Shown one piece after another: positions 28,955 to 38,904 of a stretch of 64,000 nt of DNA. The DNA comes from Bacteroides intestinalis (lineage in GTDB: Bacteria > Bacteroidota > Bacteroidia > Bacteroidales > Bacteroidaceae): assembly GCF_902364365.1 (NCBI RefSeq), contig NZ_CABJDN010000001.1:682001-746000 (forward strand), in the 5' to 3' direction. The translations under genes were made by a program, and so were the position numbers. The notes under the pieces were generated by a model that was not told the DNA's origin, did no database searches, and saw only the letters and a program-made list of their open reading frames with translations. The first letter of the stretch is position 1. The number at the start of each line of letters is the position of its first letter.

Positions 28955-30673
28955 ATGAAACTGATTAAATATATTTTAGCAACGGCGCTATTGTCTGTTC
29001 TCGGCACAAGTTGTGTGGACTTGAACTATACGGAAGTGACGACAAATGATGAAGATTGGATTTATAAGAGCCCGATTTACGGCATTCAACAATTGGTTAC
29101 AAGTGTCTATGCCCATTTGCCTAATGGTTTTGACAAGAACTATGAGGGAGGTAGCGGTTCTACTTTGGCTGCGGCTACGGATGAAGCGGAATGTGCTTTG
29201 TCCAATTCGAGCGTGCATCGTTTTTACAATGGTGGTTGGAGCCCTAACAATCCTTTCTCGTTCACTTGGGAAAACTCGTATAAAGCTATTGCAGAGGCCA
29301 ATAACTTCCTGGAGAAGTTGGATAAGATAGACTTGAGTGACTATGCCAGCAATAATGACTATGAAGCGATGAAGAGCAAGTTCGATTTGTTTGAATACGA
29401 AGTCCGTTTTTTGCGTGCTTATTATTATTTCGACTTAGTGCGTACTTATGGCGATGTACCTTTCACGCTGAAAACTCTGTCGAATGTAGAAGCAAACCGG
29501 ATATCACGTACGCCGGCCTTGGATGTGATGAACTGGATTGTGGAAGAGATGGACGCTATAGCAGAATATCTGCCCATCACTTACACCACAGAGCTGAACC
29601 CTGAAGTGGGGCGTGCCACTCGTCCCATGTGTCTGGCATTGAAGGCTCGTACACTCTTATATAAAGCATCTCCTTTGTTCAACACTTCCAGTAATAGCGG
29701 ATGGTGGCTGGATGCAGCAAGAGCTAATCATGATGTGATTAAGTATGCAGCACAATGGGGCATTACGCTTGGCAACTATGCCAAAATCTGGGGTTCTGAT
29801 AATGGTGACGGTTCAGAAGTCATTTTCGCTTCTAAGCAAGGTGCTTTGAATAGTTGGGAGTCTTACAACTATCCTATTGGTGTAGAGAATGGGCAGGGAG
29901 GCATGTGTCCTACACAGACTCTGGTTGATTTATATGAATATAATGATGGCAGTGGACAGACTTTCGGAGAACGTCACGCCAATGCAGATATCAATGTAAC
30001 CTGTGATAAGCCTTATGCTGAATTGGATCCACGTTTCGGGTTGACTATTGTGAAGAATGGTGATTTGTGGCCCAACTATAACACTACCCCGATTGAAACG
30101 TTCGAAGGTGGTATCAATGCTGCTCCATTGCTCAATGCTACTCCTACCGGCTATTACCTGAAGAAGTACTGTGACGGTAACGTAAATATCTCTACCAATG
30201 ATGCTACTACTGCACCTCACGCATGGGTCATCATGCGGTTGGGTGAATTTTACCTGAACTTTGCCGAAGCCATGTACCGCTATTACGGCAACGCTGAAAC
30301 TGCCGGTGAATTTGGCCTGACAGCAAATGGCGCTATCAATGCACTGCGCGACCGCGAAGATGTACAAATGCCCCATTGGAGCGGTAATCCTTCCGATTGG
30401 TTGCAGCGTTATCAGCGCGAGCGTTTTGTAGAACTTGCTTTCGAGAATCAACGGTTCTGGGATGTACGTCGTTGGAAGTGTGGCTCTGAACTTGCCACAG
30501 TGAAAGTGGCTAAGCTACAGAAGAATGCCGATGGTGATGTAGTACTGACTCGCAGGCAAGAGACACGTAATTGGGAAGATAAATATTACTTCTTTCCGAT
30601 ACCGTTCAGTGAAATCAATAAGAATCCGAACCTGGTGCAAAACCCGGGTTGGGGAACTAATAATCAACAATAA
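28955..30673 (+). CDS. SusD-like surface glycan-binding lipoprotein (second)
   Basis: A 572-residue RagB/SusD-type lipoprotein (LGTSC, Cys ~20). Family features include the TPR-like helices (YEVRFLRAYYYFDLVRTYGD), the MRLGEFYLNFAEAMYRY helix, the FENQRFWDVRRWK motif and the PFSEINKNPNLVQNPGW end. It partners with the second SusC-like protein. Sequence similarity with the first SusD is limited by eye, so the two pairs may bind different oligosaccharides. Confidence 0.92.
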   Translation: MKLIKYILATALLSVLGTSCVDLNYTEVTTNDEDWIYKSPIYGIQQLVTSVYAHLPNGFDKNYEGGSGSTLAAATDEAECALSNSSVHRFYNGGWSPNNPFSFTWENSYKAIAEANNFLEKLDKIDLSDYASNNDYEAMKSKFDLFEYEVRFLRAYYYFDLVRTYGDVPFTLKTLSNVEANRISRTPALDVMNWIVEEMDAIAEYLPITYTTELNPEVGRATRPMCLALKARTLLYKASPLFNTSSNSGWWLDAARANHDVIKYAAQWGITLGNYAKIWGSDNGDGSEVIFASKQGALNSWESYNYPIGVENGQGGMCPTQTLVDLYEYNDGSGQTFGERHANADINVTCDKPYAELDPRFGLTIVKNGDLWPNYNTTPIETFEGGINAAPLLNATPTGYYLKKYCDGNVNISTNDATTAPHAWVIMRLGEFYLNFAEAMYRYYGNAETAGEFGLTANGAINALRDREDVQMPHWSGNPSDWLQRYQRERFVELAFENQRFWDVRRWKCGSELATVKVAKLQKNADGDVVLTRRQETRNWEDKYYFFPIPFSEINKNPNLVQNPGWGTNNQQ

Positions 30674-30686
30674 ATAGAGAAAGAAC

Positions 30687-32192
30687 ATGAAAAGAATCAT
30701 ATATAATCTAACTGCACTGGTTTTTGCATGTGTCTATTTAGGTTCCTGTTCTGATGAGGAAGTGATAGGGGCACAGTCATTATCCGTAGCGTCCTTCTAT
30801 CCGACCATTGTGATGGAAGGAATAGAGGTTACGGTTACGGGTACGGCATTAGAGACAGTCAATGAAGTCGTCTTCCCCGGCGGGGTAACAACCGGTGAGA
30901 TAACCAAAATTGATGAACGTACTTTGAAAGTGATAACACCGGCAGGAGTAAGTGAGGTAGAATCTGCTCTTGTCTTGAAGTCCGAGAATGTGGAAGTGGC
31001 AAGTCGCCAGACGATACGAGAAGCAAAACCTACTTTCTTGTCTTATCAGTTCACAGAGAAAGATGGAGCTATGACCGGCACCGGCATGACGATAAACGGT
31101 AAGGACTTGTTGCTTGTGGAAGACGTTGTGTTTATTTTGGGCGACAATAGCCTGACTATTCATGCGCTCGAAATGACGCGTAAGTCGAATACTGCCATTA
31201 AGTTGACATTACCTCAGGATACACCTGTAGGCGAAGCCGTGCAGGTAACGATAAGTTTTAAGAACGGTGCAGAGATGGCTTTGCCCGCAATAGACATTCA
31301 GAAAGGTTCTGGTGGCGGTTCGTGGGTGCAGCAAGAGGTGCCTATTTATTCCGAAGAGCCTGTTGATGTAGGTTCATGGGCCAACTCTCTACAAATAGCA
31401 GCCACTGCTTTTGCCGATGCCAAATTGGATGACTTGATTCGTGTATATATATCCGATTGTGGCGATAATGCTCAGGGTTCATTGAAGAATGGAAGTACTT
31501 GGGCGGGATTACTGCCTGAACTTGAATACTTCGATATCATCGGAATGGCAGACATCGGATATTACGAACAGACGGTTACAGAAGAGATACTGTCGCAGTT
31601 GCAAGAATCCGGTTTGATTGTTAGCGGACAGAACTATGTAATTCAGAAAGTTTCGCTGTTTACTTCTGTATGGGTAGCAGGGGGAGATGAAGAACTTACC
31701 GATCCGATTACTCCGCAGACAATTATGTTGAATGACTTTGAAGAGCATGACGGTCATAACTCATCCTGGGATCATAGCTGGTCGGATGCTGAGGCTACTG
31801 AGTTCCCCGTAGACGATAAAGGCAATGTATATCTCCATTTGGTGAAACCTCTTGACGGATGGCTTTTGAACTGTAACCATCAGGATATTGGCACCATATC
31901 CGGCATTGAGAACTATGTCATTAAGTTCGACCTCAAGATTGATACCGGTACAATGGGAGCTTCGGAGGCTGCCATGCAGATTGTCTTGGCAGACAAATGG
32001 CTTTGGATAGGCCCCGGCCTCTTCCCGGAAACGACGGACGGGAAATGGATAACCGTATCCCGCAACATTTCCGACTTGAGTGCTGACTTGGTAGGTGACT
32101 TGGAGATAGGTATGCTGAACAATGGTTTATATGGAGATAAGATACCTCAAGGCTTGTGTATTGACAATCTTCGTTTAGATCCGAAGAAATAA
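30687..32192 (+). CDS. Surface glycan-binding protein with IPT/TIG repeats
   Basis: A 501-residue lipoprotein (YLGSC, Cys ~21). Two IPT/TIG-like Ig domains (~30-115 and ~115-210; MEGIEVTVTGTALETVNEVVFPGG) act as spacers. A Gly/Ser linker (GSGGGSW) leads to a C-terminal ~280-residue domain with exposed aromatics, as in Bacteroides SGBP-B proteins. There are no catalytic motifs. It follows the second SusD gene by 13 bp and precedes the surface GH26 by 11 bp. Its probable task is to capture mannan at the cell surface. The exact ligand cannot be read from sequence. Confidence 0.82.
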   Translation: MKRIIYNLTALVFACVYLGSCSDEEVIGAQSLSVASFYPTIVMEGIEVTVTGTALETVNEVVFPGGVTTGEITKIDERTLKVITPAGVSEVESALVLKSENVEVASRQTIREAKPTFLSYQFTEKDGAMTGTGMTINGKDLLLVEDVVFILGDNSLTIHALEMTRKSNTAIKLTLPQDTPVGEAVQVTISFKNGAEMALPAIDIQKGSGGGSWVQQEVPIYSEEPVDVGSWANSLQIAATAFADAKLDDLIRVYISDCGDNAQGSLKNGSTWAGLLPELEYFDIIGMADIGYYEQTVTEEILSQLQESGLIVSGQNYVIQKVSLFTSVWVAGGDEELTDPITPQTIMLNDFEEHDGHNSSWDHSWSDAEATEFPVDDKGNVYLHLVKPLDGWLLNCNHQDIGTISGIENYVIKFDLKIDTGTMGASEAAMQIVLADKWLWIGPGLFPETTDGKWITVSRNISDLSADLVGDLEIGMLNNGLYGDKIPQGLCIDNLRLDPKK

Positions 32193-32203
32193 TAGTCTGT
32201 ATA

Positions 32204-33649
32204 ATGAATATTATCACGCGATTTGTAACGAAGTCTAAAGAACTATTTTGTTCTTTATGTAATATAGTGACTGTTCTTGGTTTCTATGCCCTTCTCTGTT
32301 CTTGTGGCGGCGGTGATTCTCCGGATACCCCGGTTCCGGATGCACCCCGCCTGCTGGAGAGCAGTCCGGTGAATGGGGAGAAGAACTTGTCTGCCGGTAA
32401 TTTGACTGTTGTACTCACCTATGACCAGAGGTTAACACTCCCTGCTGATGCCTGTAGTAAAATAACGATAGCAGGTGCTACGGTTTCCGAAGTGTCTGTC
32501 TACTTGACAAAGGTGACTATTCTGATTACCGGTCTGGAGAATGGTAAGAACTATGAATTGCTGGTATCGCAAGGAGCCGTATTGGGTCTCGCAGGAGTAG
32601 AAGTTCCCCGAACAACCATTTCCTTTAGTACGGCCGAAGCAGCCGGTCCGTCCATAGCCAAATTATGCACTCCCAATCCATTGCCACAGGCTCAGAAGGT
32701 TTTTGATTACCTGTTCAGCATCTACGGAGAGAAGGTGCTGTCGGGGGCAATGGCCAACGTTAACTGGAATATAGCAGAAGCGGAACTTGTTAAGCAGACT
32801 ACCGGAAAATATCCAGCCATTGCATTCTTTGATTATTTGCATCTTTTTGCCTCACCGGCGGATTGGATAGATTATGGCGACATCAAAGTTGTAAAAGATT
32901 GGTGGGATGCAGGCGGGCTGATAGGAGCGGGTTGGCATTGGAATGTGCCTAACGTAAAGAACGGCGTAGAATATACGTGTACTCCCGGAGGTGGGAACAA
33001 GGGTAGTGACGGCAACTGGACAACCACCTTCAGTGCAAGTAATGCCACGGTAGACGGCACTTGGGAGAACGAAGTGGTGAAGGCAGACCTGGAGAAAATG
33101 GCCGGTTATCTGAAGTTGTTGCAAGATAAGAACATACCCCTAATCTGGCGTCCGCTGCACGAGGCTGCCGGCAACATCTATGAATATACAGGTGGAAAGG
33201 CCTGGTTCTGGTGGGGATATGATGGTGCCGATGCCTACAAGAAACTGTGGATTTACATGTTCAATTTCTTTAAGGAGAAGGGCATAAACAACTTGATATG
33301 GGTATGGACCACACAGACGAAAGACGTTGATTTTTATCCGGGAGATGACTACGTGGACATCGTGGGCCGTGATATTTACAATCAGAAGGATGGAGTAGCC
33401 AATGCTGCCCAGTACAGTTCAATCAAGGAGACTTATTCCGGTAAACCGGTGGCATTGAGTGAGTGTGGAAGTGTTGCCACTGTTTCTTCACAATGGAGCG
33501 CAGGCGCACGCTGGTCTTTCTTTATGCCTTGGTATCAATATAATGCAACCGGTCTGGATGGGCACGAACATGCCGACGCTGCCTGGTGGAAGGATGCCAT
33601 GAGCAAGGACTATGTGGTGGCTCGTGAAGATTTGCCTTCGTTCAAGTAG
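32204..33649 (+). CDS. GH26 mannanase with N-terminal Ig-like domain (surface lipoprotein)
   Basis: A 481-residue lipoprotein (FYALLCSCGGG). Acidic/Pro-rich residues after the Cys (DSPDTPVPD) fit surface export of Bacteroides lipoproteins. Residues ~45-145 are a Big_5-type Ig domain (SPVNGEKNLSAGNLTVVLTY). The GH26 barrel follows, with acid/base Glu320 (PLHEAAGN) and nucleophile Glu420 (ALSECGS). It is last in the SusCDCD-SGBP unit. This context matches the surface endo-mannanase that makes the first cuts. Confidence 0.9.
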   Translation: MNIITRFVTKSKELFCSLCNIVTVLGFYALLCSCGGGDSPDTPVPDAPRLLESSPVNGEKNLSAGNLTVVLTYDQRLTLPADACSKITIAGATVSEVSVYLTKVTILITGLENGKNYELLVSQGAVLGLAGVEVPRTTISFSTAEAAGPSIAKLCTPNPLPQAQKVFDYLFSIYGEKVLSGAMANVNWNIAEAELVKQTTGKYPAIAFFDYLHLFASPADWIDYGDIKVVKDWWDAGGLIGAGWHWNVPNVKNGVEYTCTPGGGNKGSDGNWTTTFSASNATVDGTWENEVVKADLEKMAGYLKLLQDKNIPLIWRPLHEAAGNIYEYTGGKAWFWWGYDGADAYKKLWIYMFNFFKEKGINNLIWVWTTQTKDVDFYPGDDYVDIVGRDIYNQKDGVANAAQYSSIKETYSGKPVALSECGSVATVSSQWSAGARWSFFMPWYQYNATGLDGHEHADAAWWKDAMSKDYVVAREDLPSFK

Positions 33650-33690
33650 CACTCCGGTGATTTTATTCCGAGTAGAATAAGTTAGGTATA

Positions 33691-33735
33691 GGATAAAATT
33701 GTATTAGAATACGAACAGTCATTCCGCTATCTTTG
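33691..33735 (+). promoter_or_regulatory. Mannan-PUL promoter with operator (GH26-GH130 unit)
   Basis: Operator GGATAAAATTGTATTA (33691-33706) and -7 box TATCTTTG (33728-33735), start-to-start distance 37 bp. It drives the catabolic unit that ends with the SGNH esterase. Confidence 0.7.
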
Positions 33736-33765
33736 TGAAGTGAAATGAATAGACCATTGATAAAT

Positions 33766-34884
33766 ATGAAAATGAAAACGCTTAGATTAATAACCATGAT
33801 ATTGGCCTCAAATTCTCTTATGGCATGTGGCCCGGCGCAGAAGTCTCAAAAAGACGAGGGCGCCCCTACGCGCACTGCCGAAACGGAGCAGTTGCTTGCC
33901 AATCTTAAAAAAGTATCAGCCCGCGGCTTCATGTTCGGTCATCACGACGACACTAACTACGGCATCGGCTGGGATGGTGACGAAGGACGCTCCGATGTAA
34001 AGAGCGTCTGTGGAGATTACCCTGCGGTTGTCAGCTTTGACCTGGGGCACATCGAGTTGGGAGACACGGCGAGTCTGGACAATGTCCCGTTCAGCAAAAT
34101 AAGGAAAGAGATATTGAACCAGTATAAGAGGGGCGGGCTGTCCTCTTTGAGCTGGCATCTGCGCAATCCGAAGACAGGAGGAGACGCGTGGGATGTATCA
34201 GATTCTACAGTTGTGAAATCCATCCTTCCCGGTGGAGCAAATCATGGGAAGTTTGTCGGCTGGTTAGAGAAACTGAGCACTTTTATCAACTCCCTGCAAA
34301 CGGAAGACGGAGTGAAGGTGCCGGTACTTTTCCGCCCGTGGCACGAACATACCGGTAGTTGGTTCTGGTGGGGCGAGAAACTCTGTACGCCCGAGGAGTA
34401 CAAGCAACTTTGGCACATGACGGCAGATGCGCTTCACGATAACGGAGTGAATAATGTGCTTTATGCCTACTCTCCGGGCTGTGAACCGCAGGATACGGCG
34501 CAATATCTGAAGCGTTATCCGGGTGATGATTTGATAGATGTGATTGGCTTCGATACATACCAGTTCGATCGTGATGGATATATTGCCAATTTTGAAAAGT
34601 CTCTTGCCATTATAGACAGTATCGGTAAAGCACACCATAAAATCATTGCTATTACAGAGACCGGATACGAAGGCATTCCCGATTCGAAATGGTGGACCGG
34701 AACTCTGCTCCCGGCTGTGGAGAAATATCCGATAGCCTACGTATTGGTGTGGCGCAATGCCCGCGAGCGTGTCACCCATTTTTACGCTCCCTATCCGGGG
34801 CAAGTCTCTGCCGAAGACTTTGTAGACTTCTACAATCATCCTAAAACTCTTTTTGCGAATGACGTAAACTCTTTGTATAAATAA
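33766..34884 (+). CDS. GH26 mannanase, ManA-like (mannobiose-forming type by context)
   Basis: About 372 residues, lipoprotein (NSLMAC, Cys ~21 from ATG 33766). GH26 motifs are [16 protein letters not shown], acid/base Glu194 ([13 protein letters not shown]) and nucleophile Glu298 (ITETGYEG). The order GH26-GH130-symporter-epimerase is that of the Bacteroides fragilis mannan pathway, in which the GH26 enzyme supplies mannobiose. A mannobiose-releasing periplasmic role is therefore inferred. ATG 33766 is preferred over 33745, which would put a charged extension before the signal peptide. A 16-bp gap leads to GH130. Confidence 0.9.
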   Translation: MKMKTLRLITMILASNSLMACGPAQKSQKDEGAPTRTAETEQLLANLKKVSARGFMFGHHDDTNYGIGWDGDEGRSDVKSVCGDYPAVVSFDLGHIELGDTASLDNVPFSKIRKEILNQYKRGGLSSLSWHLRNPKTGGDAWDVSDSTVVKSILPGGANHGKFVGWLEKLSTFINSLQTEDGVKVPVLFRPWHEHTGSWFWWGEKLCTPEEYKQLWHMTADALHDNGVNNVLYAYSPGCEPQDTAQYLKRYPGDDLIDVIGFDTYQFDRDGYIANFEKSLAIIDSIGKAHHKIIAITETGYEGIPDSKWWTGTLLPAVEKYPIAYVLVWRNARERVTHFYAPYPGQVSAEDFVDFYNHPKTLFANDVNSLYK

Positions 34885-34900
34885 GAAAAAGACAATCAAT

Positions 34901-36076
34901 ATGGAAACTTTTAATGATAAGGTAAACAAACTCTTTCAGGAACACGAGGAGCTGATTGCGAGGAAGAATGAACCCATGGAGGGAGGCAACGGCATCTTCA
35001 CCCGCTACAAATATCCGGTAGTGACGGCGGCGCACACCCCTGTCTTCTGGCGTTATGATTTAAATGAAGCTTCCAATCCTTACCTGATGGAGCGCATCGG
35101 CATGAATGCTGCCCTCAACTCCGGCGCCATCAAGTGGAACGGCAAATACCTGATGATGCTGCGTATGGAAGGCGCCGATCGCAAATCCTTCTTCGCCGTG
35201 GCCGAAAGCCCAAACGGCGTGGATAACTTCCGCTTTTGGGACTATCCCGTAACCATGCCCGAAGATGTTATTCCCGCCACCAATATTTACGATATGCGTC
35301 TCACCGCCCACGAAGACGGCTGGATATACGGCATCTTCTGCGCCGAACGCCATGACGACAATGCCCCAGTGGGCGACCTCTCTTCCGCCACGGCCACGGC
35401 CGGCATTGCCCGCACCAAGGATTTAAAAACCTGGCAACGCCTGCCCGACTTGAAAACCAGGAGTCAACAGCGCAACGTCGTCCTTCACCCCGAATTCGTA
35501 GATGGTAAATACGCCCTTTACACCCGTCCGCAAGATGGTTTTATCAATGCCGGAAGCGGTGGTGGCATTGGCTGGGCTTTGGTGGATGATATGACACATG
35601 CGGAAGTAAAAGAGGAAAAGATTATTGATTACCGTTACTATCATACTATTAAAGAAGTGAAGAACGGTGAAGGCCCCCATCCCATAAAGACCCCGCAAGG
35701 CTGGCTCCACCTCGCCCACGGCGTGCGTGCTTGCGCTGCCGGACTGCGTTATGTACTGTACATGTACATGACGGCTCTGGACGACCCCTCCCGCCTCATT
35801 GCCACCCCCGGCGGCTACTTCATGGCGCCCGAAGGCGAAGAACGCGTAGGCGACGTAAGCAATGTACTTTTCACCAACGGCTGGATTGCCGATGACAACG
35901 GAAAGGTGTTCATCTACTACGCCTCCTCGGACACGCGGATGCACGTAGCCACCTCCACGGTAGATAAATTGGTGGATTACTGCCTCAATACCCCGGCGGA
36001 CGGCTTGTCCTCTTCGGCTTCAGTGGAGACGCTGAAGAAACTTATCAGTAATAATTTGCAACTGATGCAAAAATAA
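34901..36076 (+). CDS. GH130 4-O-beta-D-mannosyl-D-glucose phosphorylase
   Basis: A 391-residue cytoplasmic enzyme without signal peptide. The five-bladed propeller of GH130_1 is evident, with catalytic Asp131 in TNIYDMRL and the [20 protein letters not shown] entry. It converts mannosyl-glucose and phosphate to mannose-1-phosphate and glucose. It stands between GH26 and the sugar symporter, with the epimerase nearby, so it takes the product of the epimerase. The gene is visibly richer in G+C, especially at third positions (runs of gcc/cgc around 35100-35460), than the SusC/SusD genes. Confidence 0.94.
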   Translation: METFNDKVNKLFQEHEELIARKNEPMEGGNGIFTRYKYPVVTAAHTPVFWRYDLNEASNPYLMERIGMNAALNSGAIKWNGKYLMMLRMEGADRKSFFAVAESPNGVDNFRFWDYPVTMPEDVIPATNIYDMRLTAHEDGWIYGIFCAERHDDNAPVGDLSSATATAGIARTKDLKTWQRLPDLKTRSQQRNVVLHPEFVDGKYALYTRPQDGFINAGSGGGIGWALVDDMTHAEVKEEKIIDYRYYHTIKEVKNGEGPHPIKTPQGWLHLAHGVRACAAGLRYVLYMYMTALDDPSRLIATPGGYFMAPEGEERVGDVSNVLFTNGWIADDNGKVFIYYASSDTRMHVATSTVDKLVDYCLNTPADGLSSSASVETLKKLISNNLQLMQK

Positions 36077-36140
36077 TATCTTTGCGGTGGTATCAGGCCG
36101 TTATTGAACCTATTTCAGTCGTATACTGAATAGGGTTCAA
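36077..36140 (+). promoter_or_regulatory. Possible internal promoter and leader hairpin before the symporter gene
   Basis: A -7-like box TATCTTTG (36077-36084) starts right after the GH130 stop codon. A stem-loop follows with arms TTGAACC...CAGT (36104-36119) and ACTG...GGTTCAA (36125-36140), paired with one small bulge on each side. No operator precedes the box at 37 bp. The 155-bp gap to the symporter ATG at 36232 may therefore hold a basal promoter or an mRNA processing/attenuation structure. Confidence 0.4.
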
Positions 36141-36231
36141 TATATGACTGATTGCCCCCCGCCGAGAAGGCATTCGGACACTGTTTTTAAGTTCCGCGTG
36201 CGCATGGTTATAAATCTTGATTTTTAATAGT

Positions 36232-37623
36232 ATGGCAACACTGAAAGAGAAAATTGGTTATGGCTTTGGTGATATGTCTTCCTCTATGTTCTGGAAGATA
36301 TTCTCCTATTATTTGCCTATATTCTATTCTAATATATACGGGCTGAGTCTGGCGGATACGGGCGTCCTGCTGTTGGTAACGCGCATTTGGGATGCGGTGT
36401 CCGACCCGATGATGGGCATCATTGCCGACCGAACCCATACGCGATGGGGGAAATACCGTCCTTATCTGCTGTGGATTTCTCTTCCTTTTGCTGTCTGTGG
36501 TATATTGATGTTTACCACGCCCGACTTCGGACCTACGGGGAAACTCATCTGGGCATACGTCACTTACATTCTGATGATGACGGTTTATACAGCTATCAAT
36601 GTTCCATACGGGGCTATGCTGGGAGTGATGACGGATGACTCGGACACGAAGACGGTGTTCTCTTCCTACCGGATGTTCTTTGCATACGGCGGTAGTTTCA
36701 TAGCCTTGTTTGCCTGGGAGCCGCTTTGCAGGTGGTTCAGGGAGATGACTGGCTCGGTGACCGTCAGTTGGCAATATTCCATGATTGTGATTGCTGCGTT
36801 GTGCTTCGTCGTGTTCCTGTTATGTTTCAGCATGACGAGGGAATACGTGAAGAGCGTATCTACGGTTTCTATCGGTAAGGACTTCAAGTCGTTGCTTGCC
36901 AACGTGCCTTGGTGGTTGCTTATCGGAGCGGCATTGTGCTCCAACTTGTTCAATACGGTGCGTGGTGCTACGGCCGCCTATTTCTTCAAAGATTACATAG
37001 GCGACAGTATATTCCTGAACCTGGGTGATTTCACAATCCTGTTTTATGCCGGGCTGTTCCTGGGTGTGGGAGAGGTTTCCAATATGATAGGCGTGGTACT
37101 GGCAGTTCCCCTTTCGCGCGGACTGGGCAAGAAATCCACCTATATCGCCACGATGGCGGCACTGGCGGTATTGAGCATTCTGTTCTTCTATCTGCCTTGC
37201 ACACCGACGGGCTTCTGGGTGATGCTGATTATGCAAATCGTTATATCTATTTGTACGGGTATCGTTTCACCGTTGATATGGAGTATGTATGCCGACGTTT
37301 CGGATTATGCCGAACTGAAAGACGGGACGGCTTCGACTGGGCTTATATTCTCATCTTCATCGATGGCACAGAAGTTTGGCGGCGCATTGGGCGGTGCGGC
37401 TGTGATGTGGATATTGGCGTCATTTGGCTACAATACGGCGGAAGGTGCCGTGCAGACAGCGGAAGCGCTGACGGGACTGAATCTGCTGATGAGCTGGATA
37501 CCTGCCACTGTGGCAGTGGTGGCAATGATAGTCGTGTACTTCTATCCATTGACGAAGAAGCGTGTGGCGGAAATTAATGAGAAGCTGAAAGCAGTGCGGG
37601 CAACAGACATAACGGTACAGTAA
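36232..37623 (+). CDS. GPH-family sugar:cation symporter (mannobiose uptake)
   Basis: About 463 residues with 12 predicted transmembrane helices and the GPH (glycoside-pentoside-hexuronide) signature TRIWDAVSDPMMGIIADRT followed by WGKYRPYLLW. ATG 36232 is chosen; an in-frame TTG 15 bp earlier is unlikely. Located in the inner membrane, it should bring mannobiose or related disaccharides into the cytoplasm for the epimerase and phosphorylase encoded on either side. The same gene order occurs in the B. fragilis mannan pathway. Confidence 0.9.
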   Translation: MATLKEKIGYGFGDMSSSMFWKIFSYYLPIFYSNIYGLSLADTGVLLLVTRIWDAVSDPMMGIIADRTHTRWGKYRPYLLWISLPFAVCGILMFTTPDFGPTGKLIWAYVTYILMMTVYTAINVPYGAMLGVMTDDSDTKTVFSSYRMFFAYGGSFIALFAWEPLCRWFREMTGSVTVSWQYSMIVIAALCFVVFLLCFSMTREYVKSVSTVSIGKDFKSLLANVPWWLLIGAALCSNLFNTVRGATAAYFFKDYIGDSIFLNLGDFTILFYAGLFLGVGEVSNMIGVVLAVPLSRGLGKKSTYIATMAALAVLSILFFYLPCTPTGFWVMLIMQIVISICTGIVSPLIWSMYADVSDYAELKDGTASTGLIFSSSSMAQKFGGALGGAAVMWILASFGYNTAEGAVQTAEALTGLNLLMSWIPATVAVVAMIVVYFYPLTKKRVAEINEKLKAVRATDITVQ

Positions 37624-37698
37624 TGAGCTAAATTTATATTCATAACCGGAAAAGAAATAAATGAATCTCGTCAGAAGTTAAACTAAAAACAAAATCTT

Positions 37699-38886
37699 AT
37701 GAACATCACGAATCTGCGAAAAGAGATGGAAGAAGAGTTAGTAGGCAACATTCTTCCTTTCTGGCTGAACAAGATGACAGATGAGGTGAATGGTGGCTTT
37801 TATGGTCGTATCTCGGGAACCGGAATCTTGATGCCGGAAACAGAAAAGGGCGCTGTATTGAATGCCCGTATTCTCTGGACTTTCTCGGCAGCCTACCGTT
37901 TGCTGAGGAAAGAAGAATACCTGTCTGCGGCAACGCGTGCCAAACGCTATGTGATAGATCATTTCTATGACCGGGAGTTTGGCGGCGTCTACTGGTCGCT
38001 CGATTATAAAGGTCATCCATTGGATACAAAGAAACAAATCTATGCTATCGGCTTTGCCATCTATGGACTGAGCGAATATCATCGTGCCACGGGTGATGCC
38101 GAGGCTTTGGAATATGCTGTCCGTCTGTTTGAGGATATCGAAAAGTATAGTTTTGATTCTTTGAAGAATGGCTATTGCGAGGCTCTTACCCGAGAATGGG
38201 GAGAGATTGCCGATATGCGTCTTAGCGATAAAGACGAGAACGAACGTAAGACAATGAACACCCATTTGCATATCTTGGAGCCCTATACCAATTTGTACCG
38301 TGTATGGAAAGATAATCGCCTCAAGAAGCAACTTCGCAATTTGATAGAATTATTCACGGATAAGATTCTTAATCCTAAGACAGGACATCTGGAATTGTTT
38401 TTCGATGACAATTGGCGGAGTAAGTATCGCATTGTTTCTTACGGACATGATATAGAAGCTTCCTGGCTGATACATGAAGCCGCTTTGATTCTGGATGATA
38501 AAACTTTACTGGAAAAGGTAGAACCTTTAGTTGAGTTTATTGCCGCCGCGGCTGATGAAGGACTGACACCTGACGGTGCCATGATTTATGAAACTTTCCT
38601 GGATAGGCAGAAGACCGATACCGACCGTCATTGGTGGGTACAGGCAGAAAATGTGGTGGGACATGTCAATCTTTACCAATATTTTGAAGATGAAGTAGCA
38701 TTGCAGAAAGCATTCCGTTGCTGGGACTTCATCAAGAAGCATTTGGTGGATTACGGGAACGGTGAGTGGCATTGGAGTGTACGTGCTGACGGCACGGTGA
38801 ATATTGAGGATGACAAGGCCGGATTTTGGAAATGCCCGTATCATAACGGACGTATGTGTATGGAGATAATGGAACGTTTTTCATAA
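37699..38886 (+). CDS. AGE-family sugar 2-epimerase (mannobiose/cellobiose 2-epimerase)
   Basis: A 395-residue cytoplasmic (alpha/alpha)6-barrel protein of the N-acylglucosamine/cellobiose 2-epimerase family. Conserved His and Trp residues appear in SYGHDIEASWL, RHWWVQAENVVGH and EWHWSVRADG. Length and motifs match cellobiose 2-epimerases. In this context it should convert mannobiose to mannosyl-beta-1,4-glucose, the substrate of the GH130 phosphorylase two genes upstream. A 75-bp gap separates it from the symporter, and the SGNH esterase follows after 18 bp. Confidence 0.92.
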   Translation: MNITNLRKEMEEELVGNILPFWLNKMTDEVNGGFYGRISGTGILMPETEKGAVLNARILWTFSAAYRLLRKEEYLSAATRAKRYVIDHFYDREFGGVYWSLDYKGHPLDTKKQIYAIGFAIYGLSEYHRATGDAEALEYAVRLFEDIEKYSFDSLKNGYCEALTREWGEIADMRLSDKDENERKTMNTHLHILEPYTNLYRVWKDNRLKKQLRNLIELFTDKILNPKTGHLELFFDDNWRSKYRIVSYGHDIEASWLIHEAALILDDKTLLEKVEPLVEFIAAAADEGLTPDGAMIYETFLDRQKTDTDRHWWVQAENVVGHVNLYQYFEDEVALQKAFRCWDFIKKHLVDYGNGEWHWSVRADGTVNIEDDKAGFWKCPYHNGRMCMEIMERFS

Positions 38887-38904
38887 AATGGTTTAGAGGT
38901 TAGA

